64,000 nucleotides of DNA, from the NCBI GenBank assembly GCA_026874595.1, contig CM049312.1, positions 31,623,456 through 31,687,455 of the forward strand. The letters run 5' to 3'. The position numbers and the translations under genes are program-made. Source of the stretch: Sipunculus nudus. Taxonomy: Eukaryota > Annelida > Sipuncula > Golfingiida > Sipunculidae. Below the pieces are notes generated by a model. The model was not told the origin of the DNA. It saw nothing but the letters and a program-made list of their open reading frames with translations, and made no database searches. Positions 42,461 to 51,659 of this stretch are shown here, piece after piece (the first letter of the stretch is position 1; each line of letters starts with the position of its first letter).

Positions 42461-44190
42461 CTCTGTATGTTCTGTTGTAGGAGCATATTCAGTTTCATGG
42501 TTATACTCAGCTTGGTCCTGTGCTTCTTGTAGGACATCTGCATTGTGCTCATACTGTTTTCTTTTAAATTCAATTTGTATTTTTTTCTTGTTATACTGTT
42601 CCGAGTATGTGAGTGAACCATTCAAAAGGTCTTTGGTTTCATCTCTCCATGATGTGAACAGCAGCAGCCTTTCACGAAAGCAGTTTTCCGGGTCTATTTT
42701 CTCAGTTTAACGAATACATCTTAAAACTCTTGGATATTATTTGCTGCTATGTCTGTTGATTCATGTGGGAGATGCTCAAGCTGTTCTTTACTCTTGAGTA
42801 GAAAAGTTCTTTCGTCTGGAGGGGCAGTGAGTACAAATATTACATCCCTGATGGCTCTTGTCATTGGAAGTTGTAATACCAGATATGCTGCTTCCTGAGC
42901 ACTTATTTCGACAGCATTTAAAAACTGATTTCCCATATCTCTCACCTGCTGTCTGAGAGTTTTATTCCCTTTTCTAGCTTCTTTACAAGAAGCATCTAAC
43001 AAAGCACTCATTCCCCTTTGACTTTTACTGACATAGGAAACTATGTATGTTGCACATGCATAAGGATCAAGAATAAACTGAAGGTCATGGTTAGCTTTCC
43101 ATGCAGTAAACAAAAGTCTCATGTATCCATTGGTTTTTATTTCAGATGGGTACCTTCTAAGGAACACCTTTGGACCTTTAATGGATGTACGCAAGGCCAT
43201 GTAGTAGTCATCTAGAGAGAGTTCTAGAGAGTTTAAGAAATCATGAAAGGAGAGGTCATTTTCAACATTTAAGTTTGCAAGTGCCTAAGAGGTCTTGTGG
43301 TAGTTCTCTTTGTGTTTTTCATCAACTTCTGTGTCATAAGGTGTAAGGATTTTTGGTTGTGGCATGGGTGGCAATGGAAAGTTAAAACGACAAATTGGCT
43401 TTCCATTCTTTCTACAAGACCTGGAGTGTCTGTGTATTTGTAGATCTATCAGATCTTGATGGTCCTCATCATTCTTGCAGAAGGTCACATGATCATCAAT
43501 GTATTTGGTGACAGTATCTTCTTCATGTTGACCATATTTCGGTGCTTCCTCAATCCACATAAGCATATGAATATGTGGGGAGCCACGTTGCTGAAATTCA
43601 ATTCTGTAAAAAAAAACTTTCAGCTTTCCAAGAGGTGAATGTGCACTTTGTAAGATGGTGTGAATGAAGGAATGAACTCTGTGATCAAAATATCGCACAC
43701 AGGTTAGAGGATCTGCTTAAACCAAGCGTGTTTTATCCACCCAATCCATTTGTCTAATATCATCACTTGAATAAGTTCTGCCATCAATCAGTTTTGCAAG
43801 CATGACCAGTAGGTCTTCCCAATGTGTGTCTGCAGCAGAAAGAAATATAAACCATGTTGGCAATCCTAGTTGTCTAATCATTGCAAAGAGATCTTTTTTC
43901 CGTGCTTCAAAATATGGAGGGGAGCCTCGTATGGATCTGAATATCCTGTAGCCTTCATCCAATCTTGTCAACCCATGAACTTTGCTTTCATTTAAGACAT
44001 CCTGGACAGAATACTTCTTCCCTTTAGTTTTGATTCGACGAATTGCTAGGCTAACTTTTCCTGTAATTTATTCTATTTGTAATTTCTTCATTTTGTAGAA
44101 AAGATTTGGAACATTTGCAGCAACTCTGCGATCAAGTGCTCGGAGTTCCCATTTGCAAATGTCACTGTAATGAACAGAAGTTTTTCTTTC
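42461..44190 (-). pseudogene. Helentron Rep (HUH nuclease) with linker, fragmented
   Basis: Three minus frames carry the Rep domain in order. 43971-43717 has LPTWFIFLSAADTHW (motif 1). 43698-43285 has FQQRGSPHIHMLMW, the HUH metal-binding motif (HIH, 43575-43567), plus a CRKNGKPICRFNFPLPP block. 43200-42721 has DPYACATYIVSYVSK with two tyrosines spaced Y-x3-Y (residues 52 and 56), the nucleophiles for strand cleavage. These are the signature motifs of the Helitron replication initiator, which nicks and joins single strands. Stops lie near 43712, 43283 and 44060. After 42721 a charged linker (42625-42425) leads to the helicase. Catalytic residues remain although the frame is broken. Confidence 0.8.
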
Positions 44191-44194
44191 AGCA

Positions 44195-45040
44195 TTATCT
44201 TATCTCCTTTGCCCACAGAATATTGACGGAAATGACATATTCTGCATCTTTGTCTTGAAACAGATTCAAAGGTTTCTGTCCATCACCAGGAGCCACCGAT
44301 ATTATATCATTCCCTATGAGTTCAGTATCATCAAGCATGGTATCTAGAATTCCTCCTTGTTCATCTTCATGTATTTCTTCAAAATTGTCATCATCAGATA
44401 GACTATCATCCACAGAATTGTCAATTGTGGCAAGAGGTTCATGCTCTTGTGAATTTTTGAAAGTCTGAAGCCAATTGCTATTTATTGTAATGTTTGCATC
44501 TTTATACAACTGACTATGTCTCATCAAGTAGTGTAGTGCACTAAGTATTACAGCTGGACGTACATTTTGGGTGCACTCTACTTTTTTGTACCCAAGTTTA
44601 CGTTTTAAACTAATTGGTACAGTAGCCGTGGAGTCTGACGTGCGTGGCAACATATCCACGGTTGTTTCAATCTGAGTAGGTACGTTGACCAGTGATCCTT
44701 TCAGTGACAACTGTGAAACTCTAGGTAATTCTCGTAACTGCACGAATGGTATCCGTAATGCAACAAGCCCTTCCTCTAGGGGACACAAGTTCAATTCAGG
44801 TGGCTTATCAGGAAACTGTATTCCATTTAATACAGAAAGTTTTAGCGTCTTGTGGCATTTGAGAGCATCAAGACAAGTTGTGCATAACCACTTTTTATTG
44901 TCCACTGATTTTACATCTGTAATGTGTGTTGCTAGAAAAGTGGAATCTAGTCTGTCTGGCCAGCTATCAGAATTCTTTACAGAGTGTTTGAACCATGTCT
45001 GATTACAGCAACAATAAGCATATATGGGACCTTCAGTTAT
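44195..45040 (-). pseudogene. Helentron zinc-binding N-terminal region
   Basis: The frame reads CCCNQTWFKHSVKN upstream and, in the 236-codon frame, KKWLCTTCLDALKCHKTLKL, then ALRIPFVQLRELPRVSQL, GSLVNVPTQIE and KRKLGYKKVEC. These blocks form the cysteine-rich segment found before Rep in Helitron-type proteins. Cysteine pairs suggest a zinc finger for DNA binding. An acidic tail (DDSLSDDDNFEEIHEDE) leads toward Rep. Confidence 0.65.
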
Positions 45041-45233
45041 TGAAGTATGAAATTTCTATATACATTCTCTGAGATTTGCACCCTGTTTTCTCTTCAGATT
45101 AACTGCTTTTTCATTTTGTCTGTATGATTCATCAGTTCTTTTTTGTGCTCTAGCAGCTGTGTTTCTCATAGTTTCAGTTCTCTTATGTAATGGATCGGCT
45201 CTTTTCCTCCTTTTGGCAAGTCTCACAGTTTCT

Positions 45234-45963
45234 CTAAAAATCGTCTTCAGATCTTTTTCTTTTTTTACGAGTAGAATCTCTCACACATTCCATTTGTCTA
45301 TAGATTTCATTTTGTCTGGCAGTTTGCTTCCGTTGTTTCTCAGCTTGCCTCTCTTGTGCCCGTCGAACTTGATCTTTTCTTATCTTTTGATTATATGCTT
45401 TCTTTGCAGAAAATTCTTTTTGTCTGTATGTTTCATTCAGTCTAGCAGTTTGCTTCTGTTGTTTCTCAGCTTGCCTCTCTTGTGCCCGTCGAACTTGATA
45501 TTTTCTAATCTTTTGATTATATGCTTTCTTTGCAGAAAGTTCATTTTTGTCTAAATGTTTCATTTTGTCTTGAGAACAATTTTCTTTGTTGATCTTTTAG
45601 GCTTTCTATATCCCTATGAGCTGGATTCATTCTTTTCTGTTGCATGTACTCTTTCAAATAGTGTTTTCTGTTCATTTTTAGTTGCTGATCTTTAAAGTAT
45701 TCTTGGATCAAGTGAACACCTTGTTGAGAATCATTTTCATGTTCAGGTCTGCTTTTATTTACCGTTTCCATGAGGTCTGTTGTTGACTGGGTTGCATGCT
45801 TTAGCTGGTTATCTGAATTGGTAGACTGTTTAGTTTGGCGTTTCAGTCCCAGTTTAAATGCTTTAGTAGTGACTTGGTTTATTCTGAAATATGTCACTTC
45901 AAACATAGTTGCATTCATCATATTTGCATAGTTTGATATATACTGAAAGCATTCGGACTGCAA
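45234..45963 (-). pseudogene. Helentron charged linker with 43-residue repeats
   Basis: Two frames (45963-45541 and 45563-45234) rich in Lys, Arg, Gln and Asn. The second contains a direct repeat of about 43 residues: KEFSAKKAYNQKIRKDQVRR and a second copy beginning NELSAKKAYNQKIRKYQVRR-type words, each followed by AQERQAEKQ. It ends STRKKRKRSEDDF, a nuclear-localisation-like basic patch. It lies between the peptidase and the zinc region, a position where Helentron proteins often have such basic repeats. Confidence 0.55.
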
Positions 45964-46508
45964 CTCAAATGCAAGGAGAACTGATGTGCCACAAGATGTA
46001 GGATACCCATGATGATTTCTATCATGCTGTGTAGATCAAACACATAGTAACAATTCTGCTGATATGAAATTGCAATCGCGTTTCCTCCAACTATAATATG
46101 ACCATATTTCTTGGAAGTGATTTCTGCCAAAGCATCCTGGTAAAACATATAGGGTGCTTGTACATCAGAATGATTAAGGAAACCACCAGTGATCAAGGTT
46201 GGTTTTATCTTGAAATTATGATCAAGGCATTGTATATACTCTGGTATTTCATCCCAAGCCATGTATCCTTTATCTGGGATATCTGTCACTGTTCTGTACA
46301 AATGATCACCTTCAATTAATATTGTGTCCATATCATTTGTTTGCCATTCAGCAACATCATGCAGGGTGGCATAAAGCAGAGCAACAATTGAATTAGGCAC
46401 ACACTGTTTGCCAACTGAGTCTGATGGAAACTGACGATCACCTTGGTGAAAAGTGCCTTTAACAATCTTACTGATAGATACAGCAGGGACAGGTATAGCT
46501 GAAGCCAT
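45918..46508 (-). CDS. Helentron C76/OTU-like cysteine peptidase
   Basis: 196 codons from a true ATG (46508). Residues 15-165 resemble the peptidase found at the N-terminus of Helentron and related PIF1-type proteins: GKQCVPNSIVALLYATLHDV gives the catalytic Cys36 (with Gln35), and VFDLHSM gives an Asp158-x-His160 pair. That Cys ... D-x-H pattern is shared with C76/OTU-type deubiquitinating peptidases. The likely role is processing or deubiquitination in the host nucleus, by analogy only. The frame ends after a shift: the next frame (45963) overlaps its end, so it was once continuous with the linker. Upstream at 46751-46758 lies a perfect TGACGTCA site. Confidence 0.65.
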   Translation of the reverse strand: MASAIPVPAVSISKIVKGTFHQGDRQFPSDSVGKQCVPNSIVALLYATLHDVAEWQTNDMDTILIEGDHLYRTVTDIPDKGYMAWDEIPEYIQCLDHNFKIKPTLITGGFLNHSDVQAPYMFYQDALAEITSKKYGHIIVGGNAIAISYQQNCYYVFDLHSMIEIIMGILHLVAHQFSLHLSCSPNAFSIYQTMQI

Positions 46509-46750
46509 AGCTTTGCAAATAAGTTTAAAGTTAAAAGTTTACAAAAATTTGATAAAATCTAAAAATGAAAACAGTAGTACTGGATGACAGAAAGTCAGGC
46601 ACAGTGTATTTAATGGAACTGATTAAGAAAATGAAAACAAGACGAGTAGCTAGGAAGAAATGGGAATATGGTGAAGATGCCTCTGTTTAACAGAGTTCAT
46701 AAAATGGAAATAAATGACAAACTCAAACTCAATAAATGATAATTTTTTAA

Positions 46751-46758
46751 TGACGTCA
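46751..46758. promoter_or_regulatory. CRE-type palindrome upstream of the peptidase ORF
   Basis: TGACGTCA, the full CREB/ATF consensus, about 245 bases upstream of ATG 46508 on the minus strand. It could contribute to the Helentron promoter. Chance occurrence of an 8-mer in this length is possible. Confidence 0.3.
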
Positions 46759-47081
46759 GGTTTATTTTTGCACTGGTTTTATTTTCTTGTTTTTAATCTC
46801 GTTTTTTAATCTCGTTTTTTTTCTGGTTTTGATCTAGTTTTTTTATCTGGTTTTGATCTAGTCTTTTTTTATCTGGTTATCTTGGATCTGGTTTTCTGTG
46901 ATCTGGTTTTTCTTGTTTTGTTAAATATTTGATCTGGATTTTTTCTGGTTTGGTCTTGGCAGGTACCTAAAAAAACATAAAGAAAAAAATTACAGTACTG
47001 GAAAATATTTATTATGAACTGAATACATAAGTAAGGATGAAGTAAAAAGAGCATGCATAATACAGCTGTAATGTATCTGAT

Positions 47082-47402
47082 AACCTCTGACCTCATTAAA
47101 TATGCATGAAATTTGTTGGGAATGTATATCAGCTGAAAAACTCTATTGGTTAATATGTATGATGAGTTTCATGAAAATCCATAGGACTTTTGTTTAGTGA
47201 CCACTGTGCCTCCAAAGTGCAGTGACCTTTGACTTCATTAAATATGCATGGATTTTGCTGGAAATTGAAGTTAGGTGAGATATTTTATTGATTAAAAATT
47301 CTGATGAGTTTGATCCAACTCCTTCATAAGTTATAGTGGCGACACAACCAAGTGGCCTATACAAAGCAGCCTGGTAACCTTTGACCTCATTAAATATGCA
47401 TG
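47082..47402 (-). repeat. Three ~145-bp repeats in the Helentron leader
   Basis: CCTTTGACCTCATTAAATATGCATG-type words occur at 47082-47108, 47223-47250 and 47374-47402, with similar but more diverged sequence between (TATTGATTAA-type and TGATGAGTTT words). They lie upstream of the Helentron ORFs. Confidence 0.65.
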
Positions 47403-49249
47403 AAATCTGCCGAGATTTTACCTTTTTTTACTTTTACCTTGGTTAAAGTGCAGTACAGGTGACCTGCCAAAAAAAATACTGGCTTCCTTACTGATTCCAG
47501 TGATGGAGTGTCATTTTTGTTGCTCCAACATGGAGCTTACTTGATGATTCCATCAACATCCAGTAATGGACAAATTAACAAATTTCTATATGACTGACAT
47601 AAATATAAGACATCAAATTTGATTCAAAAGAAAAATTTAGAATGAGTAATGACAGTTTGCGGTAGGTTACCTTAATTGTACGCTTACCAATACATCTTTT
47701 CCTTTAATAGTACATGTGCATCTTTATTTCAGTAAAATCTTCAATCGATTATACCATCATGAGCCATATCGCCTCGACATCAAGGCCAATTAGCAAGTTA
47801 AACTGCTTGTATACATATCCTGATTATCACCCAACATCGTTTCACTTGGAATTTTAAGCAAAGTGAAATAAATAAAATCAAGTGGTAATGTTGTTCCGAT
47901 GAATCTACTGTACTGCTTGAAATATGGCTTTGATAATAAATATGGCCTCATTATTATATTAAGACATTAAAACATGGAATTTTCCCTTCAAGCAAATATA
48001 CACGAACCTTGTTTACGCCTGCTTCTCAGCCACAAAGTTTGACTGTCAATTTTCCGTTACTGGTTACAGCTCACTGTAACAGTTCTCAACAGTTCTCACA
48101 CGAACAGCTGTTTCTGTACTTTAACAACACGTAGCGCCGGACTCACGGACATTGAACTCAGCAATGGTTCAGCTTTGACTAAAACCAGGACGCCGGATAT
48201 TAAAATACACAGAATAATACCCCTACATGGCATCGACGTCTGATAACAAATAACGAGGGATTCTTTCAAAATGAAAAGTCCACATGGCGCAAAAATTTAA
48301 TAAAATCTTAAATCAGACTAACATGCAAAAAATATATATACATATATATATAAAATACCAGTGTAACATATTGGTCTCTTCCTGAACATAAAACAATACA
48401 TTTACATTACAACATACAGTAAACACAGATACATTTAATCAAGTGAATGGTTGATACTTGCAGTAACCCATACTCAGGTTCAGTTTTGTTAACTGAAGTC
48501 TGAAGGAAACAAACTAGAGATAGACACATTACCCGAAATGAAACAAGGAAAAAAATTCATGAAGATCATAATACAGGAAATTTCCCATTTTAACTGGCTA
48601 TTTTAACAAAAGACATGATTAACATGTTTCCTGCTGTCACCATGGATTTAAATTGAACCTAACATCTCAGAGAGATTAAAAAAAACACTCTTGGCAGATA
48701 ATTATCTAATATTGACATCTGATATCCTATATGGTTCACCTACTGACAGACAACTACTAATATTTCAATATTCCTACATCATAATATTATTACATTCTTA
48801 CATTCTAATCAAATTATAGCATATTTTTTTAGGCCACTTTGACAAAACACCTTATGTCTAATGAAGATCTTTAATATACAGATTGTGTGAATAATATATT
48901 GTTAAAAGCCTTGCAACTGAAAATTTTATACAGATAATGCTTTATGTGATAATTAGAGTGCACAAATGATATTTGTCTGAAAGTTGAAACATAAGCCATC
49001 ATATAACTTTTAAGAACAAGAAATTTTATTATATAATGTTCCTGTGCATAAGGGTCCATCAGGCCAATTCAACCAATTATTTTTCAACACTTATAACATA
49101 GTATTCTTCTCCATACAGTCCTTGCCTGGTTCATTCAACAGCAGAATTCCTGTGTGTTCCATCAGCTGAACAGAGTGGTGTCTGTTTTCTCTGCTCGAGT
49201 CTTCTTCAGATAGGCAGTAGTTATTCAGATACTGGAGCTTTTGTATCAG

Positions 49250-50814
49250 ATTTTTAATTATTCTAGGGGGTATTTACGAACCCCATAGGTTGGAGGCTCT
49301 GGGTAACAGAGACCTGATATTTCTGGTTTTAAAGGATATTTGTTATGAACCATCCTGGATGTCAAGTTAAACGATTACAGGTCCTATGGTTAAGATTTGT
49401 GCCAGGTTAATGGTTGACCGCATCTTTGAAGGTCTCAAAAATAGAGAAAATTGCATACGTTTTGAAAAAAAAATCCATGTGGTGCCACCAAACTGCAGAA
49501 AAACAAATGAAACACTCCATGAAGAATGTTCATGCAAAAATCCATGGTGATCAATGCATTAAGTGTCAAGATAGTGCAGCTTTTGCATTAAATTTTTAAT
49601 TATTCTGGGGGGTACTTCTGAGTCCTATAGCTCACAGGATATGAGTAACAGAGACTTACTTTCAGGTTTCCAAAGAGAATTTTCATGGATCTCCGTGGGT
49701 GTCAAGTTAGTAGATTCAATGTGAAATAGTTACAATTTGTGCCTTGTTAATAGAAAAGCACTTCTTTGAAGGTTTCAAAAATAGAGGAAAAAACACGTCA
49801 AAATTCGACAAAATCCATGTGGCACCACCAGTTTGCAAGAATGAATGAAACACTCCATAATGAATATCCATGCAAAAAATCATGGTAATCAATGCATTAG
49901 TTGTCCAGATAGTGCAGCTTTTGCATTAAATTTTTAATTATTCTGGGGGGTACTTCCGAGTCCTATAGCTCACAGGATATGAGTAACAGAGACTTAATTT
50001 CAGGTTTCCAAAGAGAATTTTCATGGATCTCCGTGGGTGTCAAGTTAGTAGATTCAATGTGAAATAGTTACAATTTGTGCCTTGTTAATAGAAAAGCACT
50101 TCTTTGAAGGTTTCAAAAATAGAGGAAAAAACACGTCAAAATTCGACAAAATCCATGTGGCACCACCAGTTTGCAAGAATGAATGAAACACTCCATAATG
50201 AATATCCATGCAAAAAATCATGGTAATCAATGCATTAGTTGTCCAGATAGTGCAGCTTTTGTATCAAATTTTTAATTATTCTGATGGGTATTTACGAGCC
50301 CAATACCTCGGAGGATATGGGTAACAGAGACCTTATTTCAGGTTTCCACAGATACTTTTCATTTACCTCCCTGGATGTCAAGTTAGAAGATTCCAGGTCC
50401 AGCAGTTACGATTTGTGCCCTGTTGACAGATGACAGCTTCTTTGAAGGTATCAAAAATAGAAAAAAAAATCGTAAAAATGAGAAAAGTACAGGTGGCGCC
50501 ACCAGTTTGCAGGAAGTGATGGAACATCCCATGATCAATATTCATGCAAAGAATCATGGTGATCAATGCAGTAGTTATTCAGATATTTTAGCGTTTGTAT
50601 CAAATTTTGCATTATTCTGGGGGGGATTTCGGAGCCCCATAGCTCAAAGGATATGGGCAACAGAGACCTAATTTCAGGTTTCCAAGGAGATTTTTCATGG
50701 AACTCCCTGGATTTCAAGTTTGAAGATTCCAGGTCCAGCGGTTACGATTTGTGCCCTGTTAACGGACGACCGGACGGACGACGGACAAAGGGTGATCGCT
50801 TTGTCATCTGAGCT
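49250..50814 (-). repeat. Helentron 5' tandem array and terminus
   Basis: About five units of 338-344 bp, anchored by the GGGGGGTACTTCCGAG-type word at 49267, 49611, 49949, 50287 and 50624. The units at 49613-49950 and 49951-50260 are nearly identical; the others are diverged. The minus-strand 5' end is TTTTTTAGCTCAGATGAC then GCGATCACCCTTTGTCCG and a GTCCGTC microsatellite, as in the element at 25771 but without the second hairpin arm. One unit has an exact GGTGGCGCCACC (50492-50503). Confidence 0.75.
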
Positions 50815-51525
50815 AAAAAATCAGATTCTGCAACACTAGGCAGCGAGAAATGTCTAGGGAATGAATAAAGAAGTCAGTGGTTTTTTGTTAACAAATAACT
50901 ATAATTTATTCTTTAAAAAAAACCCTAACATTACAATACATTAAATCAATACAATTATTCAGTAAAACAGCAAATAACAACAAATCAATACAAACACACC
51001 GATAAAATAATGTGCACAGTACCTGATTACCAGGACCGTCACAAGGATTAGTTCTTTAAATGTATACTCTCGGAGATTGACAGTCCAGTGTTAATCTCAT
51101 GTAACAATCCAGAAAGTAAACTAAAGTCCTAATGCACAAAATCCAGGAGAAACTCTGAAGAAAATATAATTGCCGCACACGTCGGATAAGGTCCCAGAAA
51201 CTGACACACGCTTCTGCGTCCGCTGGAAATCTTCTCTGCTCTCTGCTCCCGGCGATAAAACACAGCCCCTTTATATACTCTTCACACCAAGCCGAGAATT
51301 TTCCACTTCTCGAACAGTCTATAAGAATTTACACAACACAGTAAACACGCGCAAAGACACACCATGGTGTACACGTGACTCACGACCAGGCGAGAAAGCC
51401 CAAGGCCAGCATGACAACGAGAGTTCAACCAGTACGGATTAAACATAGAATGCAACAAACTGCCCGGCGAGGGTGTCACAACACGAGTTACGCCTGTGTC
51501 ACAAATAAAAAGAGCACCTGTAACA
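50815..51525 (-). repeat. 3' LTR, proximal fragment
   Basis: Continues the LTR begun at 40447: AAAAAATCAGATTCTGC at the Helentron border, through a TATA box (complement of 51270-51277), to the end ACCTGTAACA. Together the fragments make about 777 bp, against 797 bp in the solo copy and 754 bp in the 5' LTR. Confidence 0.85.
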
Positions 51526-51536
51526 TTCCCCCTCCT
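51526..51536 (-). promoter_or_regulatory. Polypurine tract of the Gmr1-like element
   Basis: AGGAGGGGGAA immediately before the 3' LTR on the minus strand, the primer for plus-strand DNA synthesis. Confidence 0.75.
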
Positions 51537-51543
51537 GTAAGAA

Positions 51544-51576
51544 AAAAAGAAAGTTTTCTCGGAAAACTTTCTTTTT
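51544..51576. other. Perfect 15-bp hairpin beside the polypurine tract
   Basis: Arms AAAAAGAAAGTTTTC and GAAAACTTTCTTTTT with a 3-nt loop, seven bases from the polypurine tract. In the RNA it would place a strong stem just upstream of the RNase H-resistant primer. Its role is unknown. Confidence 0.7.
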
Positions 51577-51659
51577 GCAATCACAATCACTTAAATTTTA
51601 CAATATCTCGAAAATCATCTTATTTACAACATTACAGAAACATGTTGTTTACAACATTT

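Larger units (their letters stand above)
46509..49249 (-). other. Helentron leader region without genes
   Basis: AT-rich. Holds a T-rich run of TCTGGTTTTGATCTAG-like words (46785-46960), three diverged copies of GACCTCATTAAATATGCATG spaced about 145-150 bp (47082, 47223, 47374) and a CRE palindrome. The rest has no recognisable gene. The few short frames (46869-47096, 48871-49059) are not supported. Confidence 0.45.
40513..50814 (-). mobile_element. Helentron (EN-encoding Helitron relative), degenerate
   Basis: Minus strand from 50814 (TTTAGCTCAGATGAC) to 40513 (GGCCCATGGGCCACTAGTTT). Contents in order: TCCG microsatellite and five ~338-bp tandem units (50814-49250), a leader region (49250-46509), C76/OTU-like peptidase, lysine/glutamine-rich linker, zinc-binding region, HUH Rep, PIF1-like helicase, AP-like endonuclease, then a 600-bp 3' region. 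A Rep-helicase protein with an added endonuclease and OTU-type peptidase defines Helentrons. The borders follow from comparison with uninterrupted LTR copies: host bases join as ...GGAGATTT|AAAAAATCAG. There is no target duplication, as expected for rolling-circle insertion. Several frames are interrupted and the helicase core is deleted, so this copy is not autonomous. Other insertions may hide within the leader. Confidence 0.75.

Noticed and set aside
45159-45554. 131-codon hydrophobic plus-strand frame that looks like a membrane protein
   Set aside because: Antisense of the lysine/glutamine-rich Helentron repeats; its internal repetition mirrors that repeat.
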